Below, piece after piece: positions 12,167 through 17,658 of a DNA stretch of 17,658 nt. Within the stretch, counting starts at the first letter, position 1; every line of letters begins with the position of its first letter. Below the pieces are notes generated by a model that was not told where the DNA came from, did not search any database, and was given only the letters and a program-made list of their open reading frames with translations. Both the position numbers and the translations under genes were made by a program. Source of the DNA: JBIOJB01 sp044450465 (GTDB taxonomy: Bacteria > Chloroflexota > Dormibacteria > Dormibacterales > Dormibacteraceae); assembly GCA_044450465.1 (NCBI GenBank), contig JBIOJB010000063.1, positions 1 to 17,658 on the forward strand, given 5' to 3'.

Positions 12167-12766
12167 ATGCATCAGCCTGAGGATCAAGCTCGCTCCCAGC
12201 CGGGAGGGCCGGCCGCCGAGCCGCCCTACCACGCCGGTTCAAAAGACGACTTCGATCGTCTTTACAAAAAGACCTACCAGCGCATCTTCGCGACGCTGAT
12301 GCTCATCCTGCGCAACCCCGCCGCGGCCGAGGACGCCGCTCAAGAGGCCTACCTGAGGGCCTTCCGGTCGTGGCCTCGCTGGAAACCCGAGGCTCCCGCC
12401 GAGGCATGGATTCACCGGATTGGGCTGAACGTCGCCTTCTCATACCGGCGCAGGGAGCGTCTCCACGAGGTGGGCGAGGTGATCCGCAGACTCGGCCGTA
12501 CGAAGGATCCGGACCCGGGTGACTTCGTCAGCACCGACCTCATCCGGGAACTGCGCGCTCTGCCACCAAAACAGGCAGCGGCCATCGTGCTGCGCCACCT
12601 GCACGGCTATACAAATCGTGAGATCGCGTCGGCGCTCGGTCTTTCCGAAAGAACGGTCGCATCGCGCCTGGCCACTGCCAAGGCCCGGCTGCGCCGCCGG
12701 CTGGGAGACCAGAACAGGGTCGAATTGGGTAGTTCACCGGCTTCGCTGGTTTCCTTTGAGGAATGA
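12167..12766 (+). CDS. ECF-family RNA polymerase sigma factor
   Basis: A 199-residue extracytoplasmic-function sigma factor. Region 2 spans about residues 27-95, with DDFDRLYKKTYQRIFATLML, the DAAQEAYLRAFRSW segment (56-69; region 2.2) and AWIHRIGLNVAFSYRRR (region 2.4, -10 recognition). Region 4 spans about 126-178: ELRALPPKQAAAIVLRHLHG, then the helix-turn-helix YTNREIASALGLSERTVASR, which reads the -35. There is no region 1 or 3 and no extra C-terminal domain. I prefer the ATG at 12167 because residues encoded upstream do not look like protein and cross the structured intergenic region; no Shine-Dalgarno is evident. The stop overlaps the next gene as ATGA, coupling it to a membrane protein that is probably its anti-sigma partner. 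Confidence 0.92.
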   Translation: MHQPEDQARSQPGGPAAEPPYHAGSKDDFDRLYKKTYQRIFATLMLILRNPAAAEDAAQEAYLRAFRSWPRWKPEAPAEAWIHRIGLNVAFSYRRRERLHEVGEVIRRLGRTKDPDPGDFVSTDLIRELRALPPKQAAAIVLRHLHGYTNREIASALGLSERTVASRLATAKARLRRRLGDQNRVELGSSPASLVSFEE

Positions 12767-13413
12767 ACGTGGCAATCGGTGACACGTTCGACGGCTGGCT
12801 TGAGCGTCAGCTCCACACGGAGGCCAGGCGAGTGCCGGGGCCTGAACCGGCGCCGGGGCAGGCCCGGTACCACGCCGCCTACCTGCGTCGCGAACTGCAG
12901 GTCTCTGTTTTCGCCAAAGCGGTGGCGGTGGTGGGCGCCAACGGAGCGTTCGCCATCCTGGCCGGCGCCCTGGCGGTCAGCGCGGCGGGCGTGGCCGGCG
13001 AAGCGTCAATCACCGGCAGCCTGAACCCGGCGATCTGGGGTCAGCAGGTCGTTCAACAGGTGCAGACCTGCAAGGACGCCCTCACGCCGGGCTCGCACGG
13101 GATTGGCGAGTGCGTCAGCACGTTCGCCCAGCAGCACGGCCAGCAGGTTGGCGCTGGACACCAGGCCAGCGGTGCGCGCCAGAACACTCCTAAACCCACT
13201 GGTAACGGCCATGGCTATGGCAACGGCAACGCCGGCGGCGCCAAGCAACAGGCGGGCGGGAGCGGACAAGGCAACGGCGGCGGCGGCGGTCAGGGCAACG
13301 GTGGTGGTGGTCAGGGCAACGGCGGTGGCGGACAGGGCAACGGCGGGGGCGGTCAAGGCCACGGTGATGGTGGTCAGGGCAACGGCGGGGGCGGTCATGG
13401 TCAGGGCCAGTAG
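12763..13413 (+). CDS. Single-span membrane protein with Gly-rich repeat tail; probable anti-sigma partner
   Basis: A 216-residue protein whose ATG overlaps the sigma-factor stop (ATGA). Residues 1-48 are a charged cytoplasmic segment (ERQLHTEARR, AAYLRRELQ). Residues about 50-78 are a hydrophobic helix. Residues about 80-135 are an extracytoplasmic segment with two Cys (103 and 117, in TCKDALTPGSHGIGECVS) that could form a disulphide. Residues about 147-216 are Gly/Asn/Gln repeats of the heptad QGNGGGG. The topology and coupling suit an anti-sigma factor or membrane sensor, but the N-terminus shows no recognisable zinc-binding anti-sigma (HxxxCxxC) motif, so the role is inferred from context. 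The tail may lie in the cell wall. Composition of the tail is repeat-driven and unlike the neighbours. Confidence 0.75.
   Translation: MNVAIGDTFDGWLERQLHTEARRVPGPEPAPGQARYHAAYLRRELQVSVFAKAVAVVGANGAFAILAGALAVSAAGVAGEASITGSLNPAIWGQQVVQQVQTCKDALTPGSHGIGECVSTFAQQHGQQVGAGHQASGARQNTPKPTGNGHGYGNGNAGGAKQQAGGSGQGNGGGGGQGNGGGGQGNGGGGQGNGGGGQGHGDGGQGNGGGGHGQGQ
13267..13410 (+). repeat. In-gene 21-bp repeats encoding QGNGGGG heptads
   Basis: About six imperfect copies of a 21-base unit (CAGGGCAACGGYGGYGGYGGT) encode the heptads QGNGGGG, with one variant QGHGDGG and a degenerate end HGQGQ. Third positions vary (GGC, GGT, GGG) while residues stay the same, so the heptad is under protein-level constraint and not only recent duplication. 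Copy number may vary between strains. Confidence 0.85.
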
Positions 13414-13438
13414 CCGGCTAAGGCCTGGCTGCTGCCCT
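13403..13438. terminator. Inverted repeats between convergent genes
   Basis: Between the stops of the Gly-rich membrane protein and the pilin gene, AGGGC (13403-13407) pairs with GCCCT (13434-13438), or GCCAG (13406-13410) with CTGGC (13425-13429), around the palindrome TAGCCGGCTA (13411-13420). There is no T run, so it is only a possible two-way terminator. Confidence 0.3.
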
Positions 13439-13647
13439 CAGCCGAGCGCGGAGACGACGTTCGAGTAAACGTTCCTAATCTGCCGGCCCATCGTGAGCAG
13501 AATCACGATGACGACGATCGAAACAAGCACCAAGATCAAGGCGTACTCGACCATCCCCTGTCCACCTTGGTTGCGTGGCCTGACCAACATGGACCAGCCG
13601 CGAAGCTTCCAGTAGCCGGCCATGAGCACTTTCATGGACTCTCGCAC
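13438..13647 (-). CDS. Flp/Fap-type (type IVb) pilin
   Basis: A 69-residue prepilin. A strong Shine-Dalgarno (GGAGGA, complement of 13653-13658) sits five bases before the GTG at 13647, fixing the start. After a 28-residue basic leader comes GGQGMVEYALILVLVSIVVI, matching the Flp rule of a Gly, four residues, then Glu-Tyr, so cleavage by a TadV-type prepilin peptidase is expected between Gly28 and Gln29. A hydrophobic helix and short tail (GRQIRNVYSNVVSALG) follow. Flp pilins build the Tad adhesion pilus, but no tad genes lie here, so this copy is an orphan in this window. A TAGACT near 13690 could be its -10 but has no good -35. Confidence 0.9.
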   Translation of the reverse strand: MRESMKVLMAGYWKLRGWSMLVRPRNQGGQGMVEYALILVLVSIVVIVILLTMGRQIRNVYSNVVSALG

Positions 13648-13756
13648 GGGTGTCCTCCGCAGTGATCGGTGACAGGGGCACGCCTGAGTCTACCTCCATC
13701 GCATGAGAAGACTGGTTCCATCTGAAGACTCCATTCCAAGACCTGATTCGAGCGAG

Positions 13757-13785
13757 TTCACCAACGCAGCGCCCTCGGTTACACT
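13757..13785 (+). promoter_or_regulatory. Putative promoter of the E2-lipA-lipB operon
   Basis: TTCACC (13757-13762) and TACACT (13780-13785) with 17 bases between make a plausible sigma-70-type -35/-10 pair. Transcription would start near 13792, about 80 bases before the E2 ATG, which has a clear GGAGGA site. The remaining 13648-13756 gap shows no gene. Confidence 0.5.
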
Positions 13786-13872
13786 CGGTCGTTAGGCGCG
13801 CTCGAGTCACGAATCAGCCCCACCACCCGATTCAGGAACGCTCGACAACGCGGCCTACCAGGAGGACGCCCA

Positions 13873-15186
13873 ATGGGCCTGGCCCAGATCAAGATGCCCC
13901 AACTCGGCGAGTCGGTCACCGAGGGCACCGTAGACAAGTGGCTGAAGCACGAAGGCGATTTGGTCAAGCGTGACGAGCCGCTCGTGGAGGTCGTCACGGA
14001 CAAAGTTAACGCCGAGATCCCGTCTCCTTACGATGGCCGTCTCGTCACCATCACCGCACACGAGGGAGAGACCGTTCGTGTGGGCTCTGTGATCGCCCAG
14101 ATCGAGCTGCCAGGCAGCGCCACGGCGGCGACACCGGCCCCGGCGGCGGGCGCGCCCGCCCAGGCCCCGCCAGTTGCGACCGCGGCTCCAGTGCCGAGTG
14201 CGGGAGCTCAAGCCCCGATCGGGCCATCCGCAGCGACTGCCCGAGCCGGATCCGACGGAAGCACCGATCGGCCCCGTCTCTCGCCCGCCGTCCGCAAGCT
14301 TGCGGCCGACTACCACCTCGACCCGGCCACGCTTCACGGCACTGGCCTGGGCGGCCGCGTGACTCGCGACGACGTCCTGGCCGCGATCGGCGGCCGCGGG
14401 CCGGCCGCTGTCGCCGCATCGGAATCGGTCGCGGTAGTGCCCGCTGCCCCCGCGCCAACCGCTAGTGCGCCCGCGCCGGTGACGGGCGCTCGCGAAGAGC
14501 TGGTGAAGCACAGCATCATGCGGCGGACGATCGCCGAGCACATGGTGCGCAGCCTCGCCACATCACCGCATGCGTGGACGCTGCAGGAGGTCGACGTGAC
14601 CAACCTTGTCCGTTACCGCGAGGCGGAGAAGGAAAGCTTTCGAACGCGCCACGGCATCTCGCTCACGTACCTCCCCTTTGTGGTCCAGGTGCTGTGTGAC
14701 GCCATCAGACAGTTCCCGTGGCTCAACTCGTCGTGGACCGACGAGGGCATTCTGCTCAAGCGCTACGTGAATCTCGGGGTGGCCGTCTCGATACCTGACG
14801 GGCTGATCGTGCCGGTGCTTAAGGATGCGGACCAGCTTGGGTTCACAGACCTGGTGAGTTCAATCAACGACCTTGTCGAACGGGCGCGTGGCAAGCAGCT
14901 CAAGCCAAGCGATGTGCAGGGGGGCACTTTCACGCTCAACAACACGGGGGCAACCGGGTCGATCGCGAGCCAGCCGATCATCAACCAACCACAGGCGGCA
15001 ATCCTGACCACCGAGTCGATCGTCAAACGCCCGGTTGTCGTTAATGACGCGATCGCTGTCAGGGACATGATGAACATGTGCCTGAGCTTCGACCACCGGA
15101 TCGTGGACGGGATGATGGCCGGCCAGTTCCTTGGCTTTGTCAAGAAGAAGCTCGAGGAATGGACGCCCGGTAGCATTCGCCTGTGA
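13873..15186 (+). CDS. 2-oxo acid dehydrogenase dihydrolipoyl acyltransferase (E2), probably branched-chain type
   Basis: A 437-residue E2 core enzyme. Domains in order: lipoyl domain (2-80) with Lys44 in TDKVNAE as lipoate attachment site; an Ala/Pro linker (81-134); peripheral-subunit binding domain (about 135-172, RLSPAVRKLAADYHLDP and GTGLGGRVTRDDVLAAI); a second linker; and the catalytic domain to the end with DHRIVDG (His408, Asp412). It accepts an acyl group on lipoate and passes it to CoA within a cytoplasmic complex with E1 and E3, which are not in the window. The sequence resembles branched-chain/pyruvate-type E2s, but the substrate cannot be fixed. SD GGAGGA (13861-13866) is six bases before the ATG. 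The stop overlaps lipA (GTGA), which makes the lipoate it needs. Confidence 0.93.
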   Translation: MGLAQIKMPQLGESVTEGTVDKWLKHEGDLVKRDEPLVEVVTDKVNAEIPSPYDGRLVTITAHEGETVRVGSVIAQIELPGSATAATPAPAAGAPAQAPPVATAAPVPSAGAQAPIGPSAATARAGSDGSTDRPRLSPAVRKLAADYHLDPATLHGTGLGGRVTRDDVLAAIGGRGPAAVAASESVAVVPAAPAPTASAPAPVTGAREELVKHSIMRRTIAEHMVRSLATSPHAWTLQEVDVTNLVRYREAEKESFRTRHGISLTYLPFVVQVLCDAIRQFPWLNSSWTDEGILLKRYVNLGVAVSIPDGLIVPVLKDADQLGFTDLVSSINDLVERARGKQLKPSDVQGGTFTLNNTGATGSIASQPIINQPQAAILTTESIVKRPVVVNDAIAVRDMMNMCLSFDHRIVDGMMAGQFLGFVKKKLEEWTPGSIRL

Positions 15187-16076
15187 CCACCGCACAGCCC
15201 CTGACCCAAGCGCCCATCCCCGATTGGATTCGCGTGAGAGTCACCGAGGGTCACGATTTCAAGGAGCTCAAGCAGCTGGTCCACAACCGCCACCTCCACA
15301 CGGTGTGCGAGGAGGCCCGCTGTCCAAACATCTACGACTGCTGGAGCCGCCGAACAGCGACATTCATGATCCTCGGCGACGTCTGCACCCGAGCCTGCCG
15401 GTTTTGCGCTGTGACGTCAGGGCGGCCCGTGGAGCTCGACCTGGGCGAGCCCTTGCGCGTCGCCGACTCGGTGGCACAGCTGGGTCTCAAGCACGCCGTG
15501 ATCACATCTGTCGACCGCGATGACCTGAGAGACGGAGGGGCGGGGATCTTCGCCCGTACGATCAGAGCGATCAGGCGGCGAAGTCCCGAAACTACCGTCG
15601 AGGTCTTGACTCCCGACTTCCAGGCCAACCTCGACGCGGTTCGCACCGTGGTCGAGGCACAGCCCGACATCTTCAACCACAACACGGAAACGGTGCCACG
15701 CCTCTACGCCAACATTCGACCCAAAGCGGTCTATGCCAACAGCCTCGCGCTGCTCCGACATGTCAAAGCGCTCGCGCCACGGATGGTCACCAAGTCCGGC
15801 TTGATGGTCGGACTGGGAGAGACTGAAGACGAGCTGCTCGAGGTGTTCCGCAACATGCGCGCTCATGACATCGACGTGTTGACCGTCGGCCAGTACCTCC
15901 GCCCGTCGAGAAAGCATGCCGAGGTGGTGCGTTACTACCATCCCGCCGAGTTTGAACAGCTGAAAGCCAAGGCCCAAGCGATGGGGTTTGGTCACGTCGA
16001 GGCAGGGCCCCTCGTGCGCTCCTCATATCACGCAGATGAACAGATACCGGACCGTAAGAGCCTGCTGGCTGGGTAG
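15183..16076 (+). CDS. lipA: Lipoyl synthase
   Basis: A 297-residue radical SAM enzyme that inserts two sulphurs into octanoyl groups on lipoyl domains. Auxiliary cluster cysteines: Cys42, Cys47 and Cys53 (CEEARCPNIYDC). Radical SAM cluster: Cys68, Cys72 and Cys75 (CTRACRFC). Near the end, VRSSYHADEQ carries the conserved Ser ligand. FNHNTETVPRLY and GLMVGLGETEDE are also family segments. Length is normal. The GTG at 15183 overlaps the E2 stop as GTGA, so translation is coupled. The last 41 bases overlap lipB. It supplies lipoate to the E2 encoded just upstream. Confidence 0.97.
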   Translation: MTTAQPLTQAPIPDWIRVRVTEGHDFKELKQLVHNRHLHTVCEEARCPNIYDCWSRRTATFMILGDVCTRACRFCAVTSGRPVELDLGEPLRVADSVAQLGLKHAVITSVDRDDLRDGGAGIFARTIRAIRRRSPETTVEVLTPDFQANLDAVRTVVEAQPDIFNHNTETVPRLYANIRPKAVYANSLALLRHVKALAPRMVTKSGLMVGLGETEDELLEVFRNMRAHDIDVLTVGQYLRPSRKHAEVVRYYHPAEFEQLKAKAQAMGFGHVEAGPLVRSSYHADEQIPDRKSLLAG

Positions 16077-16749
16077 CGTCCCCTACCGTCAGGCCTGGGA
16101 CCTTCAGGAACGGCTGGTCGGGGCGCTGCGCGACGGCTCAGGTACTGACGCCCTGCTGCTTCTCGAGCACCCTCACGTGTTCACATTGGGCAAGGCGGCG
16201 GCGCCGGACCACCTCCTATGGCCGGAAAGTGAGCGAACGCGCCGCGGCGTGGAGGTCGTGTGGTCTGATCGTGGAGGCGAGGCCACGTACCACGGGCCTG
16301 GCCAGCTCGTCGGCTACCCAGTGCTCGACCTGGCTCACTTCGACCTCACGATCCCTCAATACGTCGACGCGCTCGAGCGGACCCTCATCAGCTATCTTCG
16401 CGAGCTTGGCATCGACTCCACTCCTGGAGAGCCAGGTCTCACCGGAGTGTGGTCTCGGGGCGAGAAGGTCGCCGCGATTGGGATCAAGTTGAACCGTTCA
16501 GTCGTGAGCCATGGATTCGCGCTGAACGTCTGCACTGACTTGAGTTACTTCGACGGCATCGTGCCATGCGGTCATCTGGACAAGCGGCCGACATCCATCG
16601 AGGCCATAGCCGGTGGAGCGATTCCGGTGGATGTGGCGGCGCGCGGATGCGCGGCTCATTTTGCCGCAGCGATGGGAGCCGAACTGGACTGGGTGCCGGC
16701 CGCAACCGTCGATGACCAGCGAAACGCCCCGGCCGTTACGCACGTTTAA
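16036..16749 (+). CDS. lipB: Octanoyl-[acyl carrier protein]:protein N-octanoyltransferase
   Basis: A 237-residue LipB that moves octanoyl from acyl carrier protein to the lipoyl lysine of E2 domains, ready for LipA. Motifs: LLLEHPHVFTLGK (residues 41-53), DRGGEATYHGPGQLVGYPV (78-96), the catalytic Lys144 in SRGEKVAAIGIKLN, SHGFALNV (158-165), and catalytic Cys178 in IVPCG. The loop after Cys is HLDKRPTSIEAI. I chose the ATG at 16036, which begins MNRYRTVRACWLG, the strand expected at the N-terminus; it lies inside the end of lipA (41-base overlap), and a longer frame upstream reads through lipA antisense-like sequence. Order E2-lipA-lipB gives a self-contained lipoylation unit. Confidence 0.95.
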   Translation: MNRYRTVRACWLGSVPYRQAWDLQERLVGALRDGSGTDALLLLEHPHVFTLGKAAAPDHLLWPESERTRRGVEVVWSDRGGEATYHGPGQLVGYPVLDLAHFDLTIPQYVDALERTLISYLRELGIDSTPGEPGLTGVWSRGEKVAAIGIKLNRSVVSHGFALNVCTDLSYFDGIVPCGHLDKRPTSIEAIAGGAIPVDVAARGCAAHFAAAMGAELDWVPAATVDDQRNAPAVTHV

Positions 16750-16807
16750 CCCTCCGAAGGTGGCGACTTAACCTCGCGGCGGATTGTCCTTCTGGCCTGC
16801 GCCAGTC

Positions 16808-16822
16808 AGGGCTTTCGGCCCT
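16808..16822 (+). terminator. Hairpin downstream of lipB
   Basis: AGGGC (16808-16812) and GCCCT (16818-16822) close a loop TTTCG, with CAG/CTG able to extend the stem after two mismatches. It follows the lipB stop by about 60 bases. There is no T run, so it may be a weak terminator or part of the leader of the next gene. Confidence 0.3.
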
Positions 16823-16921
16823 ATCTGGAATACGAAGCCCCCTTTACAAGGTATTGATACATGCGGCCTGAAATCGGAGCACCATCCGGTTTGGCACGTA
16901 ACTGATTCGGGTATTGAACTT

Positions 16922-17260
16922 ATGAAAATGACGACTAACCGCAAGCACACCGAGACCCTGCCAACCACGCCGGTTGGACTTGTTCAGCTGGACAGCGTTT
17001 CGATCGACGAGGACGACGAGATCCTCCCGGACTTCGAAGCCGAGGTGGATGGGCAACGCGTCTGGGTCACGGCAGTGCTCGAGCGCACCGCCGTCGTCGA
17101 GCCAGCCCCTGGCGAGCCGAAAGTGCTGGTCAACCGCCGGCGCCTGATGGTCAACCCCTCACATCTCCGCATGCGCCACCTGGCGAGCAAGGAAGCCGCC
17201 CGTCGTGGACGGGAGGCCGCCCGGCAACTCAGGGCGCAGGAGCAGAGCTCAGCCGCTTAA
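16922..17260 (+). CDS. Unrecognised small protein, paralogue 1 of a tandem pair
   Basis: A 112-residue protein from the ATG at 16922 (another ATG two codons on). After a polar 20-residue N-terminus comes an acidic stretch SIDEDDEILPDFEAEVDGQ, then the core VWVTAVLERTAVVEPAPGE, a beta-like segment KVLVNRRRLMVNP, and a basic Ala-rich C-terminal helix (KEAARRGREAARQLRAQEQ). I recognise no family. The core is shared with the next gene: F.A.V.G..V.V.AVLERT.V.E...GE. No Shine-Dalgarno is visible before the ATG, and the 172-base gap after lipB holds only the hairpin noted. Small, without membrane or signal segments, so cytoplasmic. The basic tail could touch nucleic acid; that is a guess. Confidence 0.65.
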   Translation: MKMTTNRKHTETLPTTPVGLVQLDSVSIDEDDEILPDFEAEVDGQRVWVTAVLERTAVVEPAPGEPKVLVNRRRLMVNPSHLRMRHLASKEAARRGREAARQLRAQEQSSAA

Positions 17261-17290
17261 GCGTCTCCTGACGGCCCCTCGGTGGGAGTC

Positions 17291-17299
17291 TGGTAACAT
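17291..17299 (+). promoter_or_regulatory. Putative extended -10 promoter of paralogue 2
   Basis: TGGTAACAT (17291-17299) fits an extended -10 element (TGnTAnnnT), 75 bases before the ATG at 17375. CTGACG at 17268-17273 could be a weak -35 but is spaced 20 bases away. Confidence 0.35.
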
Positions 17300-17374
17300 T
17301 CGCTGCTGCTGAAATCTGCGTCGATCCAATTCCAAGCGGCTGAGCGAGGCCGCCTATCGGGGGATAGCCACCAC

Positions 17375-17658
17375 ATGAGCAAGTCGATTGAACTCGTTTC
17401 GCTGGCCAGCATCGTTCCACCCCCGAACCACGAGGTCAGCGGAGGGTTCATCGCCGTAGTCAACGGGAAGCCGGTCCGGGTACGGGCCGTTCTCGAGCGG
17501 ACCGTCGTGATCGAGCATCAGGAAGGCGGGGAGCGCAGCGTGGTGCGGAAAGACAACTGCATGGTGAAGCTGTCCGCCGTCGCGTTCGTTCCTGGAAATC
17601 CCAACAACGGCGTCGGGCCGCGTCAGTGGCGCAGGCTCCCAGGCAAGCCCCCCGCGAC
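17375..17658 (+). CDS. Unrecognised small protein, paralogue 2 of the tandem pair (3' truncated by window)
   Basis: From the ATG at 17375 the frame is open to the end of the window (94 codons, no stop), so the C-terminus is missing. It begins MSKSIELVSLASIVPPPNHE, then GGFIAVVNGKPVRVRAVLER, TVVIEHQEGGERSVVRK, and a Pro/Asn/Gly-rich region PGNPNNGVGPRQWRRLPGK that paralogue 1 lacks. The central block aligns without gaps to paralogue 1 (FEAEVDGQRVWVTAVLERT versus FIAVVNGKPVRVRAVLERT), showing that both frames are real. A weak purine run GGGGGA lies 10 bases before the ATG. No known family recognised; function unknown. Confidence 0.65.
   Translation, partial: MSKSIELVSLASIVPPPNHEVSGGFIAVVNGKPVRVRAVLERTVVIEHQEGGERSVVRKDNCMVKLSAVAFVPGNPNNGVGPRQWRRLPGKPPA

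Noticed and set aside
13267..13410. CRISPR array or non-coding tandem repeat
   Set aside because: The 21-base units lack spacers and stay in frame with a coupled coding sequence, so they are coding repeats.
13855..14541. Minus-strand ORF of 228 codons opposite the E2 lipoyl and linker region
   Set aside because: Shadow of the Ala/Pro-rich linker of E2; composition is dominated by Arg and Gly.
17257..17463. Minus-strand ORF of 68 codons across the paralogue gap
   Set aside because: It overlaps the plus-strand paralogue 2, whose core aligns with paralogue 1; the minus frame has no similarity or ribosome site.

Overview
The window is GC-rich and densely packed, with many GTG/TTG starts and ATGA/GTGA start-stop overlaps. 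The gene set (TatA+TatC pair, GT87 mannosyltransferase-like protein, Zincin_1 metallopeptidase, class I-type tetrapyrrole methylase fused to HemD, ECF sigma factor, Flp pilin) suggests an uncultured terrestrial Terrabacteria lineage of the Chloroflexota / Dormibacterota / Actinomycetota kind. That placement is inference from gene content only.

Left edge (1-1700): a DnaQ-type exonuclease with a C-terminal BRCT domain, cut by the window start. It is followed on the minus strand by a weak small ORF and a membrane-protein gene with a visible -1 frameshift. This stretch is looser and less GC-rich than the rest and lies just outside the 3' end of a tRNA-Pro gene.

Central minus-strand block (10549 down to 1701): 3-hydroxyacyl-CoA dehydrogenase, a tRNA with anticodon UAA, a DUF4177-like protein, an OmpR-type regulator with Glu at the phospho-acceptor position, a long-chain polyprenyl diphosphate synthase, a tetrapyrrole methylase-HemD fusion, a membrane-anchored cyclophilin, TatA, TatC, RNase PH, RdgB, a GT87 membrane glycosyltransferase and tRNA-Pro(UGG). 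From the regulator to GT87 most junctions overlap by a few bases, which points to one long housekeeping operon (quinone side chain, tetrapyrroles, protein export and folding, RNA processing, nucleotide-pool cleaning, cell envelope). A perfect TATAAT just before tatA may be an internal promoter.

Middle (10536-11471): a divergent Zincin_1 metallopeptidase whose start codon interlocks with that of the dehydrogenase, a convergent flavin reductase-like protein, and tRNA-Cys(GCA).

Sigma-factor locus (11545-13647): an ECF sigma factor is translationally coupled to a single-span membrane protein with a Gly/Gln/Asn heptad-repeat tail, a likely anti-sigma partner. A divergent gene encodes a single-span membrane protein with a Pro/Glu tail. 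The 213-bp gap between them is rich in inverted repeats and carries the motif GGAAACCG facing both ways. An orphan Flp-type pilin gene follows on the minus strand.

Right side (13757-16749): a lipoate operon: a 2-oxo acid dehydrogenase E2 (the lipoylated protein), lipA and lipB, with a plausible promoter. LipB transfers octanoate to a lipoyl domain and LipA inserts the sulphurs. The last 740 bases hold two tandem, diverged copies of a small protein family I do not recognise; the second runs off the window.
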